Assembly: GCA_905250075.1 (NCBI GenBank)
Contig: CAJNOP010000085.1
Coordinates: 186,001 to 250,000 of the forward strand
Origin: Rotaria sp. Silwood1
Taxonomy: Eukaryota; Rotifera; Eurotatoria; Philodinida; Philodinidae
Direction: 5' to 3'
Length of the DNA stretch: 64,000 nt
Numbering within the stretch: position 1 is the stretch's first letter; each line of letters starts with the position of its first letter. This document shows, piece by piece, positions 12,001 through 22,076 of this stretch. The translations under genes and the position numbers were made by a program. The notes below the pieces were generated by a model, which made no database searches, was not told where the DNA came from, and was given only the letters and a program-made list of their open reading frames with translations.

Positions 12001-15000
12001 AAACATTTAGTTTTATATAATTCTTTCAATAAAGAACTGATAATTACCATGCAAGGTGATTTGAGTGCTTGCATTAAATAAGTTCGACATGGACTTTCAT
12101 AATAATAATTAAATGAAGATAATGCAACAATAGCTGATGTAGCAAATTCATCATCCATTTTCAACATTTCCGAAAGCCTATAAATAATTGAAACAAATAT
12201 TTATATTTATTAAATTGTCAATACAAGAAAAATAATTTATATACCGAATAAATATATCACTATCAATTAATGCTTGTGTACCAACGGATGATTTACTTAA
12301 ACGTCCAAGAAATAAATAATAATAAACACTATTTTTTAACAATAAATCATGTTCTGTTATTACAGCTCGTCCATGACAATCTCTCATTGCAACAATTGAC
12401 TATATATATATATATAAATTAAAAAAATCAAAAACTTCTAAATGAAGTCTTATTAAAAAATAAATATTACTTGTTGTAATGCATTACTAACGCTTGTTAA
12501 AAGTATTCGAGCAATATTACTTGCAATAACCTTGAATATATGAAATACATTTTTTTGTTAATTTATTAATGCATGTATTATCAATTACTTTAATATGATT
12601 TGATGATGATCGAGCTGGATAAACAAGAAGATCAGAAAATGCTAATAAAGTTCGACAAGTTACGTCAGATAGGGAATCAATTAAAAGAATATCATTAAAA
12701 CCACCAGTTAGTTCCGGTTTGAAAAAATCACATAACTTATCAAGAAACCTAAATTAATTAAATAAATCAAACCATTGCAAATATCAACTTCTTAATTAAA
12801 ATAAAATTCTTTATCCAAACAAAAGAAGTAAATATTTAATAGTACACAAATGATACAATCTGTATGATATTATGAGAAAATATATTCAAGTATCGGATGT
12901 TGTTTGATTTCATCTTATGACTATCAGTAGGTCTCGGTGAAACTAAGAAAAGTTTAAAAGGATTCAGATCTATGATATCCTGATGATGAGTAATGGTTAT
13001 CTTAATAAAATTTTCAAGTCAAACTCTTCGTTTTAGATTTTTGCGAAAATGTCTGGTTCACAATAAAAATCTCATTCAAACGGTTATCACGCTTTATGAG
13101 TAGGTTATAGACTCAAATCCTTTTAAACTTTTTCTAGTTTCACTAAGACTTATTCGTAAGTGTCATATGAAGTCTAATGGTGTTTGACAGTTGAATATGC
13201 TGCGATGTTAGTTTTAAGTTTTGGCAGTAATCAATTATATAGTTTTGCCAGATATAAGTCTCTACTCGTCTGATTAGAACTAGCATGAATAAACGTCTTT
13301 TTGAATTGATCTTTTTTGTTGCTCTTTCTTATATATTTTCTTCAACATAGTGGCACCTTTTTTCGATCCATTTGCTAAAGAGGAAACGTCCTCAGATATC
13401 ATCTTCTAGTTCCAGTGATTCTTCGCTTATAGATACTTCATAGTGTTCTAATAAGAATTAGCGTTTTCATTAGAATACTATGTAGTATCTGTAGATCAAA
13501 AATGTCACTGAAATCGAAAGATGATATTTGAAGAGATTCCTTCATAAGTCGGCAATATGAAGATTTAGGAGCATAAACTTTTGCTAATTGTCTTTATCTC
13601 CTTTGTCAATGATATAAAACAATAACCTAATTCTCTATATAAAATATTTATTAAATTTTTGATACGATCAGTTGAAAAAAACTGACAACTTACATTTCAT
13701 AGAGTTCTCCTTGAACTTGATTTGCTTGTTTTGGAAAATCCTATTTAACGAAAAAGACAAGATTATTTGTACACACATTCAATTTTCGTGACAATTTTCT
13801 CACTTTTAATAAAGCTAATATTAAATCCCAGCTCCATCTTTTGTAATTATCTGTTTGTAATGTATTTGTATTACGGATACTAGCGTCGATTTTTTCTGCA
13901 ACCAACTACAAAAAAACAAAAACAAAAAAAAAAAAGAAAATGCAAATGATTTTAGGTATGTTTAATGGTATCATGCACAAACACCGACAAACCGAGAAAC
14001 GCAAGGACATTCAACCATGCACAGTTGTACATCTAATGTTAAGAGCGTTTAGAGTTTTAATGTAAAGAGTCTACTGGTATATAAACACAGACACACGCAC
14101 ACACAAACAAAAACCACAGAACAAACCACACTTGTTTCTGCTCTAAGATTTTTTTCTTTACATTTAACGTCCGAAATGGTGTTGAGAATGACCATTTCAA
14201 GAGCGATGTCTAGATAATTCATACACACAAACACACAAGAGATAAATATGAAATAATACGGAATAAAAAAAAAAGGAATAAAATGATCTACGAAGAGAAA
14301 TATTTTCTCTTCGTCTAATTCCCCAGATTTTTTTTTCTTTACTTATTCTAAGCCAAATACTTACAGGATCATTGGACGATGATGTTGATATTCGACGATT
14401 TGTTTCTCCACCAACATTTGGTGGTAATGTAAAATAATCATTTAAATGTTGAGCATGATATGTTAATTGTGCTAATTGAAATGAATGTATATGACGTGTG
14501 CGTTGTTTAAATTCAAAGAATGCATTGATATTAAGCATAGCTTCTTTTGCAAAACTTTAAATTTAATAGCAAACTATTAAAAAAGACTTGAAATATTTTC
14601 AAAACTAAATACCTTCGTTTGATACTATCATCATCAGCAATAGCAACATCCATTAATAGAGGTAATAAAAGAAAACTTTGCTCTTCAGGTAAATGTTCAT
14701 TACACTAGAATTCAATAAAAACATAGCTACTTATATCTTTTATATTAGTAACAAATGACATATTAAGATCCATATAATGCAAATTTGTTTGTTCGTATTA
14801 ACAAATAGAGGATGTCTTTAAAAAATGAATTGATATCAATCAAAGCTAATCAGAGATATGCATCGCAACGTCCTAATGACAAATATGACTCATTCATTGA
14901 TGGATGGCTACGTTATCGAAGAAAACTTGGAGTGCCACTATTTCGCTTCTTCTCTTATTTGTTTGCTAGGTAGTCGTACCTTAATCATGACAGCTGTTGA

Positions 15001-18000
15001 ACTGAAGAGGATGAAATTCCATTCTTTTATTGTCTCAGTTTATATTTATCGCTTAATTGTAGCACGTGTAGACTAACAATGATCCTTATAATAAATTGAT
15101 CTAACTTGAAATTTAGTGAAATTCATTATGACGAGAATAATATTTAAATTCACGTTCAACTTACATGTACGTAAATTTAACTATAAAATAAGTTAGGAAG
15201 GAAAAAAACATCCTATAAATATATAGACACATATGTATGACTATCTCATGTGTAACTAAATATTATTTCGTAGTATTTTCAACTTTATGTTGTTCCTCTT
15301 AGGTAAGTGTTTAGAAACGAAGCACTATTTTTTGAGACATAGTCCAAAGCAACAAATATGAGGTACAAATTTATTCAATTATAGTTAAGTGTAGCCGTGT
15401 TGACAGTCAAAAATACTTTAGGCGGTAGCAATTTCCATTGCTATTTGCAATAATCGTTGTCTCTTGCACTGTTCATGCCTCGTTATTTAGGCGCAGTGCA
15501 CATTTTTAAAGCTTATGTTCTCTTTTATATTAAGTTAAAATTATATTACATACCAGCCAAATGAAATTTGCCAAGAGTAATGTTGCACGAATAGATAATA
15601 TCGAGTTATCACTCGATGCTAATTCACTAACCGCCTAGTAGATAATGATCAAATTAGTTTTAAATTTTAGAGAAAAAAAAAATATAATGGAAATGTTTAT
15701 TTGTCATTGAGAAATTACCTCAATTAAGCCAGCATCAATAAGAGTAAGCAGCATTAATGCCATATGACTATCAAGCAAGTCCGGTCTATAAATAAATGAT
15801 AAAAGAACACTTAGAATACGCTTAAGAAATTTTAATAAAGAAGACTATAGTCAAAACAAATAAGTATTCATATTTATTAATACTTTAATATACCTTGTAG
15901 ATGATAAACGAGGTAGTTTAGCAGCTCCTTCATAAGCTACATATGTATACCCTTCTTCAACTGTTGTTAGATTCCACGTTGGATCTATATATAAGACATA
16001 TTTATAAACAAAAAACTCTTGATTGAATATCAATAGAGAAAAAATTTCATTGTTAATATAAAACGAAAGTAGAAATCTATGTTTACACATTGATCTAAGT
16101 GCTGCTTCATAACTATCACAAACAGCTGGCACATCAAGATTGAGTAATTCATAAAATAAATCAAGAATAAGCATCTAAACATATATAAACATTATTATTA
16201 TTATTCAAAATAAAATTGGTTTTTTTTAACATACTTTCATTGGTTCAGATTGTACAAGTAAACAATTAACAAGCAAACGTATAGATGAATTTCTTGTTTG
16301 ACAAAATGCCGTAAAACCTTATATATTATATCAAATATGATCAAATATATGTATACTATTTACAAACAATTAATTCTTACCGATCCAACTATGTAAAATT
16401 GTTTCCATAGCTGATGCACATGATTTAAGTGTTTTCAATTTATCTGGTTCTTTAACAATTAGATGATCAAATCTATATAATAAAATAATTCATATAAACT
16501 TTCTTTGTTTTGTCGTTTTTATTAAATATTTTCTTACGCTGCTGGTGACATTGCGCGACGATCACCGGTTTTCAATGTTCCTTTTTCACATAATGAAAAG
16601 ATTGCTAATAATTGCTAAATAAAGAAAAAATAACAGTTAAAAATGAATTATTTATGAAAAAAAAAAAAAGAAATTAACATACACTAAACATATTTCCAAT
16701 TAATTCATGTCGGTCACGCATTCCTTCATCCACAAGTACTAAAGCTGGACCATTTGAATCAACTGAATCAATTATTGTTGGCTCACTATTATCATTGATT
16801 GTAAAACGATCAACAGCATGTAATAATGCATAAAGTACACTTTGACGAAGTTCATCTTGTTCAACATCAACAATAAATTTTAACATTGTATTTATTGCAT
16901 TACATTCTTGTAATATATGTGGATTTTGGAGTGCTAATTTTATTACAATAAAAAAAAAAAGAAAAAACATATGTTTTTCTTTCAAATAAAAGTAAATATT
17001 CTTTTTTTACCTATTTCACATAATAATTCTAAACAACATTTAACCATTTGATCAGTTCGTATTATAGGTGTTGAATTTGCAGTTCGAGGTATTGATGTGG
17101 GATAACTTGATGCAACAATAGCATCAAGAACATAGACAAATGAATGAGGTATACGTTGTGGATATAAAAGAAATAAACGACGAATAAGTTTATATGCTTC
17201 TAAACGTTCACGAGCATTTCGTAAATCAATCGTAAGAGATCTAAACACAAAATAATGAAACAATTATTGAACATGAATAACAAGTAGTGCAAAAGTTTCT
17301 GTACAATGTATTTCTTCATTTGTTGATCGATAACGAAAACTAGAAGAAAATTTGAAAACATTAGATAAAAACTAGAATTTTGTGTTCTTTCCAAATATCA
17401 GTATCTCAGCCAAATTGTAATTTGGCCTCATACTCTCTTAGACTCTTTTTAGTTTATACATCACCTAGTTGTGGAAAATATTTCGGGTAAAGAGCTTTTT
17501 AGCACCTAGAAAAATTCCTTCGTAAGCCAAATTCGGCATCTTTACGATGATAATAAGAAAATGTCGAAAAGAATAGCATGCAATCGATTTCAAACGGAGT
17601 ACGATTAGATTTGTTGTTTCTACATTTGTTAGTTTAATTGTTTTCGTGCAAACTTTATTCTCTAACCTTTCAAAGATTCACTCATAATTACGATCATATA
17701 TTGAAAAGCACACCAAAATTCTGGTTCAAACTTCATGGTATAAATTTTCTGTTGGCTCTTGTGATTGATCAGCAAATGAAAAAACATTTTGTCCAAAAGG
17801 CTATCGCAACATCCATTAAAATAACTTACCGACAAACAAGAAAATCAAGACGACATTCAAGAAATTTATCAAAAATAGTTGCCCGATGGATTGAATAACG
17901 AAGAGCACGAAGTGATGCAGCTCGAACTCGTTCTACATCACACAACAGAAGTATTTGAAGCCTGAAAAGAAAAAAAGCAATTAAAAAACAAACAAAGTTT

Positions 18001-18194
18001 GTTTTTATTTTTGTTAAATATATATACCCGTAAATAATTGAATCATCTGCTTTTTCTATTGTTCCAGCAGTAGTGACATAAGATGTCATTTCATTGAGCA
18101 AGGTACTGAGCGGTTTTTTCGATGCATCATAATATGTTTGAGAAGATGATGCTGCTAAAATTTGGTCACATAAGCTCATAAATCCTGTCGCCAT
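6027..18194 (-). CDS. RICTOR: Rictor, mTORC2 scaffold subunit (28 exons, about 1633 aa)
   Basis: Rictor is the defining scaffold of mTOR complex 2, which phosphorylates AGC kinases such as Akt. Exons, 5' to 3': 18194-18028, 17961-17830, 17240-17011, 16933-16683, 16614-16538, 16472-16381, 16317-16235, 16174-16087, 15984-15894, 15785-15719, 15634-15554, 14704-14613, 14554-14365, 13905-13804, 13740-13694, 12748-12589, 12530-12471, 12399-12245, 12177-12048, 11332-11168, 11112-10511, 9046-8634, 8564-7838, 7781-7679, 6815-6689, 6629-6377, 6315-6177, 6104-6027. They sum to 4902 nt, in frame. Family-diagnostic blocks are RVRAASLRALRYSIHR (exon 2), the RPDLLDSHMAL helices (exon 10), LREELAYWDSTFN...IKEALWALAHTAS (exon 21), a Ser/Arg-rich phospho-region (exons 22-23), GLAVPVDIRQV (exon 24) and IFDNICLYSEV near the C-terminus (exon 27). 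Length is close to human Rictor (about 1708 aa). Start is the ATG at 18194. Small individual splice-site errors are possible. Confidence 0.93.
9540..9910. repeat. Palindromic element in Rictor intron 21 (family J, copy 1)
   Basis: The arms are inverted around roughly 9745: CTATTTCTATCCTAAGA near 9710 pairs with CTAGGATAGAAGCAAAT near 9792. The same sequence recurs at 49480-49930 in an intron of the WSC/EGF gene. Shared blocks include GGATxGAAxCAA...CTTAAAACTTTC...TTTCTTTAA and the TTTTGTGAATGTTTCAGAT arm. There is no coding capacity, so this is a non-autonomous foldback repeat. Boundaries are approximate. Confidence 0.55.
12894..13190. repeat. TIR/foldback element in Rictor intron 15 (family B, copy 1)
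   Basis: The left arm runs from about 12900: TTGATTTCATCTTATGACTA..., then GGTCTCGGTGAAACTAAGAA, then AAGTTTAAAAGGATT. The complement returns at 13113-13185: AATCCTTTTAAACTTTTTCT, AGTTTCACTAAGACTTATTC, then GTCATATGAAGTCTA. Arms are about 75-90 bp and diverged. The same TIR sequence flanks a segment in the astacin gene intron at 59620-60125, which makes this a dispersed family rather than a local hairpin. Confidence 0.65.
13377..13552. repeat. Second palindrome in Rictor intron 15
   Basis: The imperfect palindrome has arms of about 75 bp. GATATCATCTTCTAGTTCCA then GTGATTCTT...AGATACTTCATAGTGTTCTA at 13395-13452 is inverted at 13467-13540 (TAGAATACTATGTAGTATCT ... AAATCGAAAGATGATATTTG). A related single arm (TAGAATACCATTTAGTATCT then GTAGAC) occurs near 24693-24720 inside the ATP synthase delta intron. 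No coding potential. Confidence 0.6.
14851..15514. mobile_element. Diverged MITE-like element, copy 2, in Rictor intron 11
   Basis: This is a degenerate relative of the 4816-5432 element. The start CAGAGATATGCATCGCAACG resembles CAGAGATGCGCACCACCCG, and the end CAGTGCACATTTTT resembles TGGTGCGCATCTCT. Collinear internal blocks include CTTAATCATGACAGCTGT, GACGAGAATAATATTTAAAT, TCCTATAAATA, AATATTATTTCGTAGTATTT, AGAAACGAAGCACTATT and ACTTTAGGCGGTAGC. It explains why this intron is about 850 bp rather than about 60. Confidence 0.65.
17295..17805. repeat. Foldback element in Rictor intron 2
   Basis: The minus-strand sequence of 17300-17395 (AATTCTAGTTTTTATC...TTATCGATCAACAAATGAAG) matches the plus-strand sequence of 17720-17800 (AATTCTGGTTCAAACT...TGATTGATCAGCAAATGAAA). 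The two arms therefore encode the same run of residues, VIDQQMKK, on opposite strands, an independent sign of an inverted duplication. This is a non-coding palindrome rather than two genes. Confidence 0.65.
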
Positions 18195-18540
18195 TTTGAA
18201 CGAAATATTCAATCGATTTGAATCAGCATTATCAAATAGTTTGATTTTCTCTCTTATATGTATACATATATATCTACAAAAAATAGAGATATTGTTTTCG
18301 TTACAAAATTATTTGTAGAATATATATTTTTTTCTGTTTGTTCATAATAATGCTGGATTACAAATAAAGTTTTACATACAAACCATCAGTCGTAGTACAA
18401 AATACAAGGAAAAAAACTGACAATTGCAATAATAGTAAAGAAACAAAAAGATCTAAGCTATCACCTATCAATCTAGATATATATTTAGAACATAAATGAC
18501 AAGAAATATAGTTACATTATGTATAAACTTTTGACAATTT
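18195..18540. other. Short intergenic spacer between epoxide hydrolase and Rictor
   Basis: This 346-bp gap separates two minus-strand genes. On the minus strand, TCTATTTTTTGTAG at about 18274-18287 forms a good acceptor about 80 nt upstream of the Rictor ATG. I see nothing else. Confidence 0.4.
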
Positions 18541-21500
18541 TCAAATTTGTAATAGAAATTTTTCAATATCACGAACATATTCTCGTGGTTTTTCTATCGA
18601 AGCAAAATGTCCACCAGTTTTATGATATAACCATAATTTAATATTTGGATATTTAAATCGTGCTATTGTACGTGGCACATACCATAGTTCGTTACGATAA
18701 TTAATAATAGCAACAGGAACTGAAGCAGCTAATGGACCATTAAGAATTTTATCATCATGACCAGATGATAACTGCGATAAAGATTCAAAATAAAGACGCA
18801 TTGATGATGTTATTGTTTCTGTTGTCCAGTATAATACAACATTTGAAAGAAGTTGATCAAGTGTAAAACGATCCAAACCGGAATTAATTGATTGATCAAT
18901 ATCAGTTGGATTGTTACTCCAACGAGACCATTTTTCCAATATATAAGCAGCTAAAAAAAGAAAACTCATATATGAAAAATAAAATTTAACAAATAAAAAT
19001 AAACCTAAGCCTATTGGTGAATCATTAAGTGCATAGCCAATTGTATCTGGTTTTGTTGCTTGTAAATGAAAATAACCACCTTCTTGCCTATTTCAAATAA
19101 AAAGGAAAATTAATTTTTCTTTTTGATCTAACTATTCGAATTTTTTAATTTACCATAAATATGTAGTATAATCAAATGGATTAAAACGCTTAATTAAAAA
19201 TTCTTGTTCATCATAATCAAGTAATATTGATGGACTTATATAATGAGCAAGAGCTAATTGTATATAATGTTTCCATGTGAAAGATGGCAGAAGCACTGTT
19301 ATATAAAGTCCACGAACATGACCAGGATATAATTGTGCCATATTTGTACCAATAGCAGCTCCCCAATCACCACCACATACAACATATGAACTATGACCAA
19401 GACGTTGCATTAGATTTTGCATAATACGAGCTATTTGTGTTGGATTCATACCCGGACGTAAAGGTGCATCTGAATAACCATAACCAGGTAATGATGGAAT
19501 AATAAGATCATAATTTGCATTTGATGATGAGTTGAGAAGACGAACAACATCAAGATATTCAAAAAATGAACCTGGCCAACCATGTAAAAATAAAATAGCT
19601 TCTTTTTTTTCATTGCTTCGAGAGTTTTGTGTTACACGAACAAAATGAATATTCAAACCCTTTGAAAAAAAAATTTAATAATAAAAAGAAGAGGGATGTT
19701 AACGACATTTTTCAGCCTAAAATACTTCCAAGAAATAATTCTATTAGAATAGCACGGTCGATGTTAGCTCTACAACCTTAAGTCAGTTATTTTTCCTTGA
19801 AAAGAATTTTGCAACTTTCAGCTCGTCAACGGATTTCGAAAAATGTTTTTTTTTTCAAAATCAGCTAGAAATATCAAGTCGATTACATTGATCACAAAAA
19901 TCACTGCTACAAGTCTCAGAAATATAATGCTGAAATGCGAAGTGGCTTTACCTATATCTGAACTTTAGATCTCTCTCTCTCTCATCAAAGCTAATCTCTC
20001 AGAGATCTTTTATGTATGAACTTCAAAGTTCTACTAGATCCTGGATGAATCAAGAATATCAGAAATACTCAACTGTTTTTAATAATGAAATACAGGTAGA
20101 ATGAGCAGAAGCGCTTCTTCTTCAAGACTTCCTGGCGTACTACATACTTTTGAAATTAAGTGAGACTGTGTTAGCTAGACGTTGAGGAAAAACATTTCAT
20201 TATCCTTATTATTCATTCACATTGTCGCCTTTCTGATAAATTTCACTCAAGACTTTTTATTCTCATTTGTGTTGAAAACATGTGTAGATAGTTTTCTTTA
20301 ATATATAGCGCAGAAAAATGCTTTTCTTCATCTGGCTGAAGCGCCAATATTAGTGTAATTTGCCGTAAGAAAGAGTAAACTGATTTCATACGTGTAAAAT
20401 ATATAATATTTGTCAGCGAATCCCTGCAGGTGGTAAATTAGTTTTGAGATAAAACTTGTCCTATTCATTAATGTTTAGTATAAGTTAAAGAACTCCAAAA
20501 GGATTGGTCTCCATTGGTTTGTCTTCTCGATTTATCACCAAATCATTGCGCTTTTTGATTTATGCTACAATCTCTCAAGAAAAATCGAATGCTCGAATTA
20601 GAATCTTTAATTCTATCAATGAAGGCATATCATGGTGTTTATAATCTACAAACGTTTCAATCTAAATAAAAGTATTCTTCCAGCATTATAAGATATTTAA
20701 TACAAGTGAGTTTTCTGGCTTCCGTATGAAACTTATACGTTTGCTGTCTGTCTAATACCTTAAGAACGAAGTGCTCATTATGACAAAAACTTTTCGTACC
20801 CTATGATAAGTGTCTATGCATGTTTTGCAACACAAATGAGCAGAAAAATTTTTGTAGATGATCATCGATTAGAAAGACCAAAATGTTCATGAATGATAAG
20901 AATAAAAAGATATTTTTGCTCGTACTATCGCAATTTTTGGTGTGATATCAACCTTTAAGTATCAATGCAAAAGCATTTTCAGATAGAGCATGAACAACTA
21001 CATCTAACCAATACAGTGCTACTTAACTTCAAAAGTATATAGTGAGGCAGGAGTTATTGAACGAGAAGCGCTTTTGCTTATATCAAGTTGATTCTACCTG
21101 TTTCGACATTAAAAACAGTTAAGTGTTTCTGATAACTTTGATTCATTCGTGCTCAGGTAGAGCTTTGAAGTTTACATATATAGAAGACCTCTGAGCGATT
21201 AGTCTCACTGAGTAAGGGATCTTAAGTCGTAATAGTGATATTCGTGATCAGCGTAGTCGACGTAATACTTCTGGCTAGTTCTGAAAAAAAACTTTTTCTC
21301 GAAATTTCTTGCCGGATTAGGAATCTCAAAGTAATTTCATGAAAATAAGTAACTCAGATTTATAGCTAACATCAACTTTGTTACCCTTGTATAGCTATGT
21401 TTCGAAAATATTTTAAGCAAAAAAATGACCTTAATGCTACTCGTCGATTAATTCAGAAAATAAAAAGAAACAAAAAAAATATCTTACAGCAATATTTGTT

Positions 21501-21895
21501 TTATAATTATCAAATGTATTTAATTCTTGTACCGTCTTTTTCCAATCATATGTATTAATTAAATAATCTCGAATCATTTCCACTGTTTGACGATTAAAAC
21601 CATATGTGGATTTATTAACATGTTTATTATCAATTAATATTTGTGGTTCATAGAGTCGTGTTTTACGTGCACGATTAACCATATCATCAATTTGTGATCG
21701 ATCAAATGGAATTTTAAATGGTTTTATTGAAACATCTTCTGTATCAGTTGATGTTGGAATGTTTAAACCAAAATATTTGACATCAATTGTATAACATGGT
21801 GGACGTCGACTTTCAAATAAACATTTCCATCCATAAATAATAGCAACTATCAGAACAGTAACGGCTATGATACGATTTAAGCGAGAAAGAGCCAT
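18541..21895 (-). CDS. EPHX1: Microsomal-type epoxide hydrolase (468 aa)
   Basis: This alpha/beta-hydrolase converts epoxides to diols at the ER membrane; relatives detoxify xenobiotic epoxides or degrade juvenile hormone. Exons are 21895-21488, 19659-19154, 19087-19005 and 18950-18541 (1407 nt, in frame). An N-terminal hydrophobic anchor (ALSRLNRIIAVTVLIVAIIY) precedes the epoxide hydrolase N-terminal domain, with the typical residues DWKKTVQELN. The hydrolase domain carries HGWPGS at about 162-167 (oxyanion hole), GGDWG with nucleophile Asp 234, the acid Glu at about 420 and GGHFASIE with base His 447. The Glu-His spacing of 27 equals that of the human enzyme, so the catalytic machinery looks intact. 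Intron 1 is 1.83 kb because of a foldback element; introns 2 and 3 are short. The ATG directly follows a TTTTTTTCAG acceptor. The exact substrate cannot be told from sequence. Confidence 0.93.
19694..21440. repeat. 1.75-kb foldback element filling epoxide hydrolase intron 1
   Basis: The two halves are inverted copies for at least 550 bp each. GTCGATTACATTGATCACAA then AAATCACTGCTAC near 19880 pairs with the complement of the stretch near 21230-21265. GAATCAAGAATATCAGAAAT then ACTCAACTGTTTTTAAT (20048-20085) pairs with 21110-21145. TACTTTTGAAATTAAGTGAG (20145) pairs with 21020-21040, and CTCATTTGTGTTGAAAACAT (20262) with 20817-20838. Identity by eye is roughly 70-75 percent. No transposase frame is visible in the centre. 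The ends abut the splice sites closely, so the element makes up nearly the whole intron. Confidence 0.75.
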
Positions 21896-21909
21896 CTGAA
21901 AAAAAAAGA
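21896..21909 (-). promoter_or_regulatory. Acceptor directly before the epoxide hydrolase ATG
   Basis: On the minus strand a run of T ends in CAG exactly at the ATG (AG = 21897-21896). A 5'UTR of zero length implies either a spliced 5'UTR or a spliced-leader addition site. This is inference from the motif only. Confidence 0.45.
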
Positions 21910-22076
21910 ACAACACAAGAGATAGAGATTTATCTATTTGGGTTCAATGAATGAATGTTGTGTATTTAATAGCAAACAAAGAAAAGAAAAAAGAAAAATG
22001 GACAAATAGCTAAATGATCTTAATAAACTACACACTGTTTGTGTTCTGTTTTTTTCGTATTGTTTTGCTATAAAAT

